Assembly: GCA_028564705.1 (NCBI GenBank)
Contig: JAPXFQ010002919.1
Span: forward strand, 62,001 to 126,000
Length of the DNA stretch: 64,000 bases
Direction: 5' to 3'
DNA from: Apricaphanius iberus
Taxonomy: Eukaryota; Chordata; Actinopteri; Cyprinodontiformes; Aphaniidae
Made by a program: the position numbers and the translations under genes. The notes below the pieces were generated by a model that ran no database searches, was not told where the DNA came from, and worked only from the letters and a program-made list of their open reading frames with translations. Positions within the stretch are counted from its first letter, which is position 1; each line of letters starts with the position of its first letter. This document shows positions 22,867-34,564 of this stretch, one piece after another.

Positions 22867-24050
22867 GTGCCACCCCTATTTAAAAAGGGGGGCCCCAGAA
22901 TGTTTTCCAGCTATAGGGGGATCACATTTTTGAACCATCCTGGTAAGGTCTTTTCAGGGGTTAGGAGAGGAGGGTCTGTCAAATATCAAGCATTGGCTCC
23001 AGGAGGAATTACCTGGTTTTCAGTCTGGCTGTGGAACACTGGACCAGCTCTACAACCTAAGCATGGTCCTGGAGCATGTATGAAATACATGTGTTTTGTG
23101 GACTTGGACAAGGCTTTCCAACATGTCCCTCGTGGAGTTGTGTGAGGTGTAGGCTACTCTGGCCATATGGGGTACCAGGGCCCTTGATACGAGCTATTAG
23201 GACCCTGTACAACCAGTGCCAGAGCTTGCTTTATATTGCCAACAGTAACTCAGACACATTTCTAGTGAGAGACTACCATGGTTGCTCTTTCTCACAGTTC
23301 TGTTAATAACTTTTATGGACAGGATATTTAGCTACAGCCAAAGTGTTGAGGCCTAAGGATCAGTTGTCAGCTTTTTGCAGATAATATGGGCCTGTTGGCT
23401 TCGACCCTGTCCATATGTAGCTGGGTAGCTCAGAAATTGGGTATATTTTTCTACGGTTTGGCCTATCAACCACAAGTAAAGCTGCCAAAAACAATTATTT
23501 CTAAAAACTCCAGTCAAAGTGAAGATCTACAATTTCTCTTTTTTCAGAGTTTGCGTATGGACAGATGTAACCGGAGTTTTAGGTGTCGCAACCTCAATGT
23601 CCGCAACAAAAAAAATGCTTACACTTAGCTAAAGGATTTTATTTATGTCCTAGGAGCTGTGCTGGCATTATCGATTGTCCAAGCGCCTTTTGCTCACTAG
23701 TTTTTACAAGCTTTATTACTATTGTATGTAGATGTTAAAGAATAGAAAGGTACTATGAGTGGATAGGATTTGGGAGACCTACAGGTTTGGCAAGTCTATG
23801 AAAGTGCTCAAAAACTTGATGATGTGGTTAGGTGAGGATTAAAAAACGTTGGGAAAATATTTGTTTAAAAAAAATGTGGCTATGTGTGTACATGGCCTTC
23901 ACAGACAGACCATGATCTGCAGCTTTTGCTGGAGCAGTTCACACTTGAGTGTGAAGTAGCTGAGATGGAAATTAGCATATCCAAATCAGAGGCCATGGTC
24001 TTGAGCTGGAAAAGGGTAGAGTGACTTCTCCAGGTCTTGGACAATGTCCA
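22867..24050 (+). pseudogene. Non-LTR retrotransposon RT remnant, split by an insertion
   Basis: In shifting frames the translation shows SSYRGITFLNHPGKVFSGV, a TWFSVWLWNTGPALQP-like relic of the template-binding block, MCFVDLDKAFQHVPRGVV (catalytic block) and PGPLIRAIRTLYNQCQSL. Then come TFMDR and a FADNMGLLAST relic of the FADD box near 23380-23406. The frame resumes at about 23904 with HDLQLLLEQFTLECEVAEM and ISKSEAMVLSWK. This is a common fish LINE-type polymerase distinct from L2 and Rex1; I do not assign a clade. Many frameshifts and the altered FADD (FADN) show it is dead. Confidence 0.85.
23407..23903. mobile_element. ~500-bp unidentified insertion inside the LINE remnant
   Basis: LINE coding similarity stops after LLAST near 23406 and resumes with DHDLQ near 23904, so about 497 bp are foreign to the RT gene. 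The segment begins with a GTAGCTGGGTAGCTCAG stretch that faintly resembles a tRNA-type box but lacks a convincing second box. No inverted ends or target-site duplication are clear. Its identity is unknown. Confidence 0.5.
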
Positions 24051-26059
24051 GCTCCTCCGGTATTTCCACTACCCTCTTAGGCCTTTCTCTGTTAAGGGAT
24101 CTACTTGCCAATCCTTTCAAATTAGGTAGACTCCCATGTCTTTGTAGATTTACAGTAATGCCATACTTTACATTTTTAGAGAATGTTTTGATATCCAGAT
24201 ATATCCCTGCTTTAAATTTCTCTAGAACGTTTTATTATGTGTCTAGTGTGTCGCTTAGTCTTTAACATACTGTTTGTACAGTAATATTATCTAACAAAAC
24301 TTCAAGCCCTTCTTGGAACTATTGGTTTTATTACACTGAATTTGTTTTACACATAGTGCTGTCAACAAATTAAAAAAGTTAGATCAATTAAGTATCCTCT
24401 ATTATTACTTTTTTTATTTAATCTCTTTTTTTATCTCACCTAATAATTGTTAAGAAACGCGCTCATCTTTAGGTTATTTTCATTTAAATACATCAGATTA
24501 TGTAGAACACCAAAATATAGCATTTATATAACAAAAAAGTCCTTTATTAAGTTATTTAGTATTTTATAACAGATGTGAAGGGATGCAGATCCAGCCATTT
24601 ACAGTTTTTGAGACAAGTCCCGAGTACTACCTGCAACATTTGGCTTAGAGCATACACGATTCATCAGCATTCTGGACTGAGGGAGTTAAGTACCGGTATC
24701 TGCTCTGATTCCAGCTGGACCTGGACAGGTGGAGCCACACCACGAACTGGCCACCTGTTATGTGTGTTCTAGCATGGGAAAGGAGCCCACAGCAGCACCA
24801 CTGCTCAGTGAAGAGTAACAAGAATATGTGTTTCACATCGAGACTCAAAAAATCTACCATTAATACCAAGGAAAGTAGTAGATTGGTCACCAATCACTTA
24901 AAAAAAAGAATAGCTGGGGGGACTAAAAGCTCACTAAATACAGTGACAAAGTCACTGTCTGCAACTCAATGCTCATCCTCAACTTGGCCTCCCCACTACA
25001 GCGGAGACCAGTTAGTTTCTGATAAACAGCCCTACAATGACAAACAATTAATGTGCACTTCAAATTGTCATTAAACCCTAACAACTCAAACAGAGGAACC
25101 CCAAAACAAAAGCAACTTGTATGCAAAAACAGTAAATATTACAAATTAGATTAATGTGATTAAAAAAACAGAGTGCATTAAATATAGCAGCAATTATTCA
25201 ATCCCAATTGCAGCAATAATTTGACACCCGTAGTCACAATAGATTTTGTTTTAGAGGATCAGAGTAATGGGGGCTCGATGCAAATTGACAGCACACTTTC
25301 AAACAATCATGTCCTACCCTTTTAACTTCAAGGCTGTTAGAGGCTACTTTGTGTTGCTATATCACATGGAATCTTAATAGGATCTATTGCAGTTTTGTTC
25401 TTGTAATTTGATAAGATGTAAACAAAGCTTTAATGAGTATGCATACTTTTCTAAAGCACAGAATTTCTGAAAAGGAGCTTATTTGTTCTTATTTTAACTT
25501 TCACCTAATCCAGTTGTTGCTATGGAACTGAAAAAAAAGAAAATACCTCCCTAACCCTTATGCTTTACTATAATCGCTTAACTATCTTTGTCAAATATTT
25601 TGGAAATTGCCCAAACCTTTCTGTGTTTTTCTGGAATGTAAATTTTTATTTATTTCTGAAAGTTACGTATTTATCTTAAACACAAGTACTGTATGGAGAG
25701 TCTGCCTTCAGATATTTGTATACTTATACTTATACTTACTTATACTAAAAATATTTAGTTTTAATTACAATCAAAACACAAGAAGTCAAAAATCTTTTAT
25801 ACAGGGATTTGTTTGCATTAAAAAAATCACTTACACTCCTCTGTTAAATCCAATTTGGATGTCTACACTATTAACAATGAAAGCTAGTTATCCAAATACT
25901 GGTGCCCAGGTCCTTGTATGTGCCTGTTTTTATTTGTCTTTTTCATGTCTCAATTTTTTGTAAAGACGGAAGCAGAAGATATCTATGGCAGGCATAGGGG
26001 GTTGGAGGCCAGCGAGAGCAAGGATCGTTTTATTTTTCATTCTCCCCTAATTGACATGA
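24051..26059. other. AT-rich non-coding DNA
   Basis: No gene recognised. 25700-25760 has a TATACTTA-rich tract. 118- and 104-codon open frames here have no recognisable domain. Confidence 0.45.
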
Positions 26060-26140
26060 ACAGTTCTTTTGACCCTAATTAGCACTCTGTAATTTCTCAT
26101 TTGCATATCACAAAGCCAACAGCATTTGCATATTTGTAAA
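26060..26140. promoter_or_regulatory. Candidate POU/homeodomain regulatory cluster
   Basis: Two identical ATTTGCATAT octamer-type sites lie 25 bp apart (ATTTGCAT at 26099-26106 and 26124-26131). They follow TAATTGA-like and CTAATTAG sites at 26048-26055 and 26075-26082. The arrangement resembles developmental enhancers bound by POU and homeodomain factors. Function is inferred; only the motifs are seen. Confidence 0.3.
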
Positions 26141-26224
26141 CGAGATGGGTCCTACATCTGCATGCGTTCCCTTGTTTCCTTGTCTTTCTTCTTTTGCCAC
26201 TCGCCTATTTTCCAAAGCTGGCCT

Positions 26225-26225
<1 letters not shown>

Positions 26226-26296
<71 letters not shown>

Positions 26297-26321
26297 CCTC
26301 CCTCCCTCCCTCTCTCTCTCT
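26226..26321. repeat. Long (CT)n-(CCCT)n-(CT)n microsatellite
   Basis: About 65 bases of CT, then CCCT units, then CT again. Three Ser/Leu-repeat open frames over it are artefacts. Confidence 0.97.
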
Positions 26322-29300
26322 ACATCACATCGGTTTTATGCCAGAAAGTGGCAGCGACAACAGGGCAACATACAGACAGGGACAGAAGGGAAGCGCTGGT
26401 CACTTGGCAAGTACGCTGGTATGAGCTCTCACAATGAGGCAGGAGGAAAGGAAAAGTCCAATTTTAGGTGCAGGAGTGTCACATAAATTCAAAAGAAAAC
26501 AGAGAAATTGAGGCAGACACGTTTATGAGAAACACCACTAAATTGCAGAAAGAAGAACTTGACATTAAGGGACGAAGAATGGAAAGGATGAGAAGTTTTA
26601 ATTATTTTAAAGGGGAAGTCCAAATAAAAAATTAAAAACACCTAGACACTAATACTAATTACTGTCTCAGTATGTAGCCTGTTATCAACTGTTTTCTTAC
26701 TGTTGTTTTTTTCTTTCTTATCCTCTCTGAAACTTTTGGTTGTTCATCTTTTTTATAGAATTCTGAAAGGGAAGAAACAAGTCACACCTGATGAAAGCTT
26801 AGATTGACTCCATTATAATAACAGATAAAAAGTGATACATTAATGATCAGAAAAGAATCATGAAGGGTTCACTGTTTGTTTCCTTTTTGTCCCCTATTCC
26901 ACACTACGAAAATAAAACAACTACATTTCCTTTGCTGTATGTAGCTATACACTGACCACTCATTATTGGTAATCAGTAACACTAAGCACCTGTAGTTGTT
27001 AGTCATTATTGACATTTTGGAAAATAATCACATTGGCCACTTGTTCTCTTATTTATTTTCTTGACAAACCAGCACATTTACATTCCAAGGTGACATTGCA
27101 ACATTTCCCCCACACAAATAATCTTTGCCTTTTTATAAATTATGTTACCAAACTTTTTTTTTTTCTGAGATGTACCCAATAAGTGCCTTACAATGACACT
27201 AATTATTTTGATATAATTATGTTATTGTCCTGGCATCAGGTACCTGAAATCTTTTTTCTCAGTCTACATCTTGCTCCCTCTGACCGCTCTCCTCCTCCCC
27301 TTGTCAGTCCTGACCTCGGTGACGCAACGCTCTATTACTATGGTAATGGGGGCTAATTGAATGGCTGAGGTGTAATGGAGAAGACAACACAGCCTACATT
27401 ATGATAAGGAGCCTAGACAATAGCCCCACGTCCAGGGTCACTTCTCGCCAATAAGGTGGGTTTTAAGGGGGTGGTAGGCATCCTTCTTGGTCTCCTGTCT
27501 TGCTCCCATCTTTTTCTTTGCCTCTGAGGATTCTGTGTGTGCACTTTTTATCATTGAGGATTATCATGGAGTTACTTTGCGAAGGTCAAGGTATTGGTGT
27601 GAAATGATTGTTGCGTGTTGGGTATATGTTTGGTATTTTGGGAAGGTGGTGCCTGCTCGCAAAGTTATCATTAAAAAAGTAATGGAGTTGAATTGCTGTT
27701 TTCTGCACTGGATGCTGTGATGTTTGGGGAATTGGTTGGCATTCATTGCTCTCATTTAACAACAACTGTAATGTATTCAACATAAAAGTACAGGGAGCCA
27801 CTTGTGTTATCAAATGTTCCATTTGTGGCACATCTTCTGATTGCAGTGTTTGGAACAGTGTAATTCAAAAGGCAGCATTTTGACAACTTTGATGCTTTTG
27901 AATATTCACATGAGATATAAACACCAGGGATCCCATCAATGAGAGTTTTAAAAAGCATCTACTTACTGTTGGGGACAAGGGGAAGAACTAAAAGCATGAG
28001 GAAAACTTTTACTTTTGAAATGGATATGATTTAGTGAGCAATTAGATTGCCATTTAAAGTACAGCTTTCAGGTTGTGTACTGCTGTGCATCTTTGGAAGA
28101 GCTGCAATTTAAAATAAATCTGGTTAATGGCAATTCTGTTTTTACCAAGCTTTCATTACAGAGTCCCCCAGCAAAGGAGAACAATGTGGTGTTTTACAGC
28201 GAGAAGGAGTGTTCCTGTGAGGAAGGCCCAAATTCATTGACTGAATCACATTAAAGAGACTCAATCAGAGGAAAGGAGAGAGCGCTGCACCCTTTGATTT
28301 TGTTTATGTTCCAGAAAATTGTATCGCCTTCGCAATTAGTGTGGTGTAAGGTGTGAGTCTATGTTTAAATGGGAGTTCAAACAGATGGAAAAAATAGGTG
28401 AGGAAGGAGAGAAGAGAGTGTAGAGATTTGCTAAGTAGGCTGAAATAACAATAACAATTATTGTTCTATTTTTCTTGCAACAGTTTTTAAAATAATGAAC
28501 TTTGTTAATAGCAGGTATACTTTGGACTCATGTCTTTAAACTGTTTTTAATATTTTTTTGTAAGAGAGTTAATTTTGCGGCTAAATCATCAGGGCATCTA
28601 GTTGATCACAGAACTATTAGAGTATCCAAGAGACCTACAGGTCATCCATAAAACAAATAATTTAAAGCTGGTACTTAATAGGCTAAGTAGGCCCTAGTTA
28701 GATAGTGTAGGCTAACTAGTGTTAATTTCCATTAGTATCTATTATGTTTTCAAACTTCAAAGTTAGTGAATAGATTTTTAGAAGTTTTATTACAGTGTGG
28801 CCAGAAGAGTGAATGTGCAAGTGTAATATACTTCCTTTCAACAAACACAAATATATATCTGGTTTGAACCCCTACGTCGTTGAAATAGCTGGGTCAAGTG
28901 GACTGCACTTCCCGGTCTCAGTACCGGCCCAGTGAGCAGAGCATCAGAGAGGAAAAAGTGAGAAAAACTGAAAAAGGAACAAAAAGAGAATAGGGGGAAT
29001 GAACAGAAGGAGGCAAAAAGCCATTTGAAGTAATCTCCTGTTGGAGGTCTGAGCAGCTACCACCTCTCTCTTTCCCTCTCTGCCACTTTCTTTTCTACAT
29101 CATGTTTTTGCTGTTTTTTCACCCCTGCTGGGGGCCCACTCGTGCTCCCCTGCCTCAACCCCATATTGGATCTCAGTAGGTATTTTGTGCTTGTAAATGA
29201 ATAGGCAAATGAGAATCGGGGTCCAACTGGAGGAGGGTGGGTAGGAGTATGAGTAGGGGAAAGAAGATCCAGGGGAGCGGAGGCAATTGGGTCTCTAAGC

Positions 29301-30164
29301 GGAAACTCAAGCCCCCACCCTTCACCCTAAACACTCCACGCACAATCACACACACGCAAGCCCAAATGTCATGGGTGGCTAAGAGCCTGGGGGAAGGCAC
29401 CTCATTTCAATGTGGCTTCCTGCCGGGTTTCCCTGATGCAGCGAGTGGAAGACCCTGCACTAGGAGACCCACTGATCTGTGATAAAAGCTGCTACTGCAT
29501 CCTCCTCATCCTCTTCCAAATTTAAAATCCAATTCTAGCTACTCCAAATTGCTTACTGGTCTATTTCCTACTTGTAAACAGTACCTTCATGCACTTTTTA
29601 GGATATTTGTTTGTAGTAATGTTTCATCTGAAGTGTATTTATCCATCTGGAAAGGTAAATATATCAGTAAGTAGTCAGTTGATGTAATTGATTATTTTTA
29701 TTGCAAAGAAGGGAAAGATTTAATACGAAGTTCCAACTTATGCAAGTGGATATAGTAGTGAGTAATTAAAATCTCACTGTATAATTTCACTGGTCAGCCA
29801 ACTAACAATTTTGCCAAAATTACTATGATACTGCATACCGTTTTCATATAACAAAATTAGTTTTTACAAAAACATACCTATTGAAGTATCATTATTAAAC
29901 AAATTATATGTCTGATCAGTGGAATAATTCTCTTAGCAATCATGTTCAGGATGTTGGGGTATCATTGACAGCAGTATATTATTTATTACAATAGATATAA
30001 AATATATTGACCCATAGTGAGGGAAAAACAGCTGTATCTGCTGCAAAGTGACTGACAAGTCAAAGCATGTAGAGTCACACAATGATAAGAATATAAAAAA
30101 GAAAATAATAAAGATAAACAGTACAGTAAGGGCAAATTTATATACTCAGAAATTAAAGTACAGA
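26322..30164. other. Non-coding DNA, possibly with regulatory patches
   Basis: No gene is supported over nearly 4 kb. 27270-27440 and 28150-28340 are higher-complexity, less AT-rich stretches. They contain TAATTGA, GGTAATGG, ACAATG and CTTTGATTT motifs and could be conserved non-coding elements. The rest is AT-rich with no recognised repeats. Confidence 0.35.
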
Positions 30165-30552
30165 ACTGTACTTTTAACAGTAAAATGTCTTGTCAGTGGG
30201 ATGCTACCGTCAAAGGTACCATTTTGTACACTTAACAGTTTGTATCTGATTTGTACCCCTGTAGTCTGTACCTTTTATCAGCACTGCCTTGACAGCCAGT
30301 ATTGATTTGACATGATTGACACATCACCTGACCACAATCTAGCAAATAGTTGCCCATTTGTTTATTTGTTTGATAAAACAAACAAAAAAATGTGTTAATA
30401 ATATAACAATGAAGAACAGTTACATAAATCTAGCTTTGCTAATGAATGTATTGTTTTTCCAAGAAATGGTACAAATATGTACTTTTAATACTGAGGAACA
30501 TGTTTGTATTGTTCAGACAATAAAAAGGGTACAGATAGTTACCCTGAGGACC
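30165..30552. mobile_element. GTACC-rich interspersed repeat, left part
   Basis: Repeated GTACC/GGTAC and TGTACTTTTAA words (for example GGTACCATTTTGTACACTTAA and TTTGTACCCCTGTAGTCTGT) run up to the hAT insertion point. The pattern resumes after it at 32836 (TTTTGTACCTTGTGG, TCTGTACCCC). This suggests a single repeat element later split. The superfamily is unknown. Confidence 0.45.
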
Positions 30553-32827
30553 TGCTAAGAATTTTGGGCCCCATGACAAGAATCTTGGCAGGGCCCCCAA
30601 CACAGCTGATATTTTTTTCTTATTAATTTACATAAAATCTTGCATTTTATGGTATTTTTACTATCATTCTCATATATTTAAGTCAATCAGACTTTATGTG
30701 AATCATATATAACTGCTTCTGTACTGTAGACCACCTAAAATTCATTATTTTGTGCTTGCAAAAAGCAATGTAAGTGGATTACAAATTATTTACTCTTATT
30801 TTTGCAAATTGTTTGAAAAGTGGCAATGGACAGATGGTAAAACACAATCAGGATTTATAAAAGATAGGTATATACATAATAAAATCAGATTAGTCCTTGA
30901 TTTAGTAGATTATTATTCTTTGATTGAAGATAAGGGTTTCATTTTAATTTTTGGATCTTTACGTAGCATTTGATTCTGTTGAACATACATGTATTATAAA
31001 AACGTCTGAATATTTTGGATTCTATACAGAGTTCATTAAAGCGATACATATAATGTGTGAGGATATTAATAGCTCGGTTTCTCTCCCCCAAGGAACACCT
31101 AACGGATTCACTATCAATCGTGGAAACAGGGAGGGCTGTCTTTTTTCTCCCTAATTATTTATTTTAGCTGCTGAGTTATTAGCTATATCTCTAAAAAAAA
31201 CTGTCCAGTTCCCTTTGGTAATAATAACAACATTTTAATATTTTCTAAAGCATTGGGATTCTATTTACATTTAAAAAATGTGATCTTGTGTCAATACATG
31301 ATATGGAGCAAACTGACTTATATGGGATTCCAGTTAAAATTAGGTAAAATCTTTGGGAATGATTATAACTAAAGATACTAAAACCAGAGAAGACTTAAAT
31401 ATTTTACCTATAATAACAAAGTAAATTTATACTCAACTCCTGGTTGCAGGCAACTCCTTGTAGGCAGAAACTCTGATAGAAATCCTCTGCCAGCTACTGT
31501 ACAAACTACTTTGAGCTGTTTGGGAGGTTTCAGTGAATCTCTTGAAGATGATGGGGAATTGTGTTCCTACACAATCCCCTATGTTGTCAAATACAGTATG
31601 ATCCACTGTTCACAGAATACTTCCATAAAATCCTTTGTAGAAATGATCATATTATTATTCACATGATAAATATTCAAAATAGTTTTATTAAAATTCACAT
31701 AGTTTTAGGAAAAGTCAGGGACCAACAAGGCTTCATTACTTAATTTGACAAAGTTATTTAATATGCATATTTCAAAAGGTTCAAAATATGTATTTGACTG
31801 TTCAGAATGATCAAGACCTCATTTTGACGGGGGGAAGGTCAACTGATAGTCAATATAATATCCTATGTTTTGCATTTATAAGTTAACAGAGAAAAAAGGA
31901 GGGGGGTTCTTGAGCTAACGTGGAAAATTTTGAGCAAAGCTACTGTATCCCATCACCATGACGTGAAGATCTACAGAGCTACTGCGCTAATGAGTTAGCA
32001 CTAATTTAAGTCCGAAAACATCACTTTAACTGAATAATGCGCACTTTAATGCAGCGGTAACTCACTACGAAATGTGCTGAAACCATTTAGTGAACCAAAA
32101 CGCATAAACAACCATTAATACAGTGGCTTTATACTCCCTGCATCTCGACATAGGGGCTGCTGGCTGTCAGCAAGACCGAGCCGACAGCCGAAGCAGATGT
32201 GGGAATCTCTATGAAGCTTCTGAACAAGTTTACAAGTACAGTCAAAAGAACAAAACATCAAACTGACAGCGTGTCAGTTGGTAAACCATCAAACAATTTT
32301 CTTAGCACTGTATTGCATCATCATGCCCAAATAACCCAAGAGCAAGCATTTATTACTTACCAATTCAGTAGCAACGTGGCTAGTTCAGCATCCATACATC
32401 CTCCTGTATCTCACAGCGGCTGACTAGAAAACTGAAAAGTTTTAGAAACTAATCTTAATTTGACCTAAATTAAGAAACAGTTTGACAGAAAAAATCTTCC
32501 ACAGCAGTGAAGGGAAGGAATCGTTCATGTAGGCGAACCATGATGTACACATTTCGCATGTGCCGCTGCCAGTGTCAGACGATACCATTCAGCAAGGGAG
32601 AGGGGTGAAATGATAATATCATTCATAATTCGAGGATTTTTTTTTAATATCAAATCCCAAACATATATAATTTTCTTATTTTAACAGATCAAATGAAATA
32701 TTTCATTTAAAAAACTTACACAAGACAATACATATTGATAGCCCTCAAAGGGCCCCCTGTCTGTGCCGGGCCCTCAGAATCGTCCTAAACCCAACCCCCC
32801 CACCACCACCCCCGACGGCGCCCATGC
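30553..32827. mobile_element. hAT-like element with 8-bp target-site duplication
   Basis: The perfect 8-bp duplication TGAGGACC flanks this segment (30545-30552 and 32828-32835). Inside the left end lies ATTTTGGGCCCC...GGCAGGGCCCCC. The right end, reverse-complemented, reads GCATGGGCGCCGTCGGGGG and then ATTCTGAGGGCCCGGC, the GGGCCC-rich ends common to a large hAT group. An 8-bp duplication is the hAT norm. No transposase frame survives. 31850-32500 holds ordinary-complexity sequence that may be its 5' portion in reverse. An L1 RT relic lies inside. Confidence 0.6.
30800..31420 (+). pseudogene. L1-type LINE ORF2 fragment (RT domain), decayed
   Basis: The frames read TQSGFIKDRYIHNKIRLVLD and LVDYYSLIEDKGFIL, then AFDSVEH (catalytic block; the expected preceding FLD is damaged). 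Next come GFYTEFIKAIHIM, SVSLPQGTP, NRGNREGCLFSP (the RGxRQGCPLSP equivalent) and AAELLAIS-like residues. This is the L1/Tx1-type RT order. The metal-binding second box and most of ORF2 are not recognisable. At least one frameshift (near 30955) and stops break it. It sits inside the hAT-flanked interval, so it inserted there or was carried by it. Confidence 0.82.
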
Positions 32828-32835
32828 TGAGGACC

Positions 32836-32935
32836 AATATTTGTTCTTACTGTGTTAATTTCTTATTTTGTACCTTGTGGTAGCCTACCTGTTCTGTACC
32901 CCTATTTCTGACAATGTACAGCATAGGTGAAAACA
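32836..32935. mobile_element. GTACC-rich interspersed repeat, right part
   Basis: Continuation of the repeat at 30165-30552 after the hAT element, with TTTTGTACCTTGTGG and CTGTACCCCTATTT words. Confidence 0.4.
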
Positions 32936-33100
32936 TACTGTGCAGTTATTAAAACTAGCATACTCTGGAATATGCAAGAATAATTAAAATAACACAGTAG
33001 ACTGTTTATGAGAAATAAAAAAACTGCAAACAGTAGGGATGTATACAGAGTTTGTTAAGAGCAGTGATTGCTATAAAATCAGCCTACACACCTGCTATGA

Positions 33101-33243
33101 GGAAGGATCTATGATGCTGTCATGATTCTCTCTACGATGCAGCAGTCTGTCACTGAAGGAACTCTCCAGTTCTACAACATGGAGTGGGATAACATGTACA
33201 TTAACAATGTTATTTTTGGCAGTGTTCATCAGTCTCCAACCAA
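33101..33243 (+). other. 47-codon open segment, possible protein relic
   Basis: The frame from 33101 to a TGA at about 33242-33244 encodes a protein-like stretch including YDAVMILSTMQQS and YNMEWDNMYINN. After the stop the same frame stays readable (TWSRGHPSTELSGCE). Composition is more protein-like than other chance frames here. I do not recognise the family. It may be a transposon or pseudogene exon relic. Confidence 0.25.
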
Positions 33244-33339
33244 GTGAACTTGGTCGAGGGGACATCCTAGTACAGAGCTGTCTGGATGTGAAGCTTTTTT
33301 TTCACTCACTCTCTCTGCAAGCAGCGCAGGCAGGTGCGG

Positions 33340-33480
33340 GTGTTCCTTTTTAGCCAATCAACCTGAGCCAGGGTATATAAGGTGTGGCAAACCAATCCAA
33401 GTTGTCAGACCTTGCTCAGATGGTAGTGTTGTTGCAAGCACTGGTCTGACCATTTACCTCTAGCTGCATAGAAGGGTGTT
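33340..33480 (+). promoter_or_regulatory. TATA-box-like promoter region, possibly of a transposon/LTR
   Basis: AGCCAATCA (an inverted CCAAT, 33353-33361) is followed by GGGTATATAAGG (33371-33382). This is a textbook CCAAT-TATA spacing, with GTTGTCAGACC-like start-region sequence after it. Nothing downstream encodes a recognisable protein, and T-rich sequence with splice-like signals follows. It may be an LTR or another element's promoter. Confidence 0.3.
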
Positions 33481-34116
33481 TGTTCTTTTTGTGAAAGGAA
33501 GGTGCTTGTCACACTCCTTTGTGTGGGAGCGTGACCCTACAAGTTTATTACTCTTTATTGAAGGGCGGTGGAGTTTTTTTTTACTGTTGGCTTGTCTTCT
33601 TTGTTAAAGGAGGTTTTTTGTTTGTTGGTTGTTCTTTTTTTAAGAAAATAGTTTGTTTTGGCTTAATTGCTCTTAGTTTTCCTCTGGCTTTTTTATCCCC
33701 TGCTGAAGGCAGTGTTTTTTTTCTCTCCCTACAGTGTGAGAGAACTCCAGTTTTTGTAGACTGAAGTTTGGTTTTATTTGACTTCTTTCTTACCAGGAGG
33801 ATCCAGCCACAAAAAATATTTTATTTGCTTTGATAAACAAACGTATTACTTTTTAAGATGAAACTTGTCTATTGCCTTTTCATTTAACCGCAGGCCAACT
33901 TTATCACTTCGTCCCTCCCTCTTTCTCCTAGACTCTACCTGAGGTTTGGGAGGTAACCCCAACATACAGTCAGAGTAGGTCTGTACAAGTGCCCTTTGTA
34001 CTCTAAAAGACCCTTTCATCTCGGCATGCAAAGTCTGCCCTTACTTATCTTGTAAAGAACATATTAAGTATATTTTCATCCAAGCAGAAGTTTTTGCAAG
34101 ACAACCTTCTCTGTTT

Positions 34117-34129
34117 AAAAGATATCCGA
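34117..34129. repeat. L1 target-site duplication, left copy
   Basis: AAAAGATATCCGA. It is preceded by GTTT, so the nick site is TT/AAAA, the canonical L1 endonuclease target. The identical 13-mer follows the poly(A) at 37694-37706. Confidence 0.8.
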
Positions 34130-34560
34130 AAAAAATCCTTCATAGAGTACATTATACAGGCTAACGGATGTTCAAGATGGGTTTTACGCCGTCTAATACC
34201 TGTTGACAATGTACAAGCAATCTACCAGACAATTATATTCATGCTCTTTGGTTCTGCCAACCTGTCAAGAAATATTGGTACCAGACATGTGAAGACCTAT
34301 CAAAGTGTCTGAAATGTAATATCACACCTTCTCCCACAGTTTCTTGCTGGGAAATTTAGATGAAGTTACCATGGATACAAAGTCTATGTAATTAGTTCAC
34401 ATTGCCTTATGCATCGCTAAGAAAAATATCCTCTTGAACTGGAAAAATAAAAATACTCTGAATATTAATCAATATAAAGATCTGGATTACATTGGTCTAG
34501 AAACGGCTTCTGCCTCCACATCTGATCAATCTTTCTGGACTCCCTTGATCGTGGAGTGTG
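34130..34560 (+). pseudogene. L1-type ORF2 C-terminal relic
   Basis: Frames give KKILHRVHYTG, then FKMGFTPSNTC and HALWFCQPVKKYWYQTCEDL (the HxxWxC-type C-terminal motif). Next come ITPSPTVSLLGNLDE and ALCIAKKNILLNWKNK, typical of fish L1 ORF2 ends. Frame changes and a stop in the HYTG*RM stretch show it is non-functional. Endonuclease and RT are absent through 5' truncation. Confidence 0.85.
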
Positions 34561-34564
34561 GAGC

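Noticed and set aside
23420..23480. tRNA-like GTAGCTGGGTAGCTCAG segment
   Set aside because: Only an A-box-like stretch is present; no convincing B box, anticodon arm or paired acceptor stem, so neither a tRNA nor a tRNA-SINE can be supported.
26126..26486. Three Ser/Leu-repeat open frames
   Set aside because: They are translations of the CT microsatellite in three frames.
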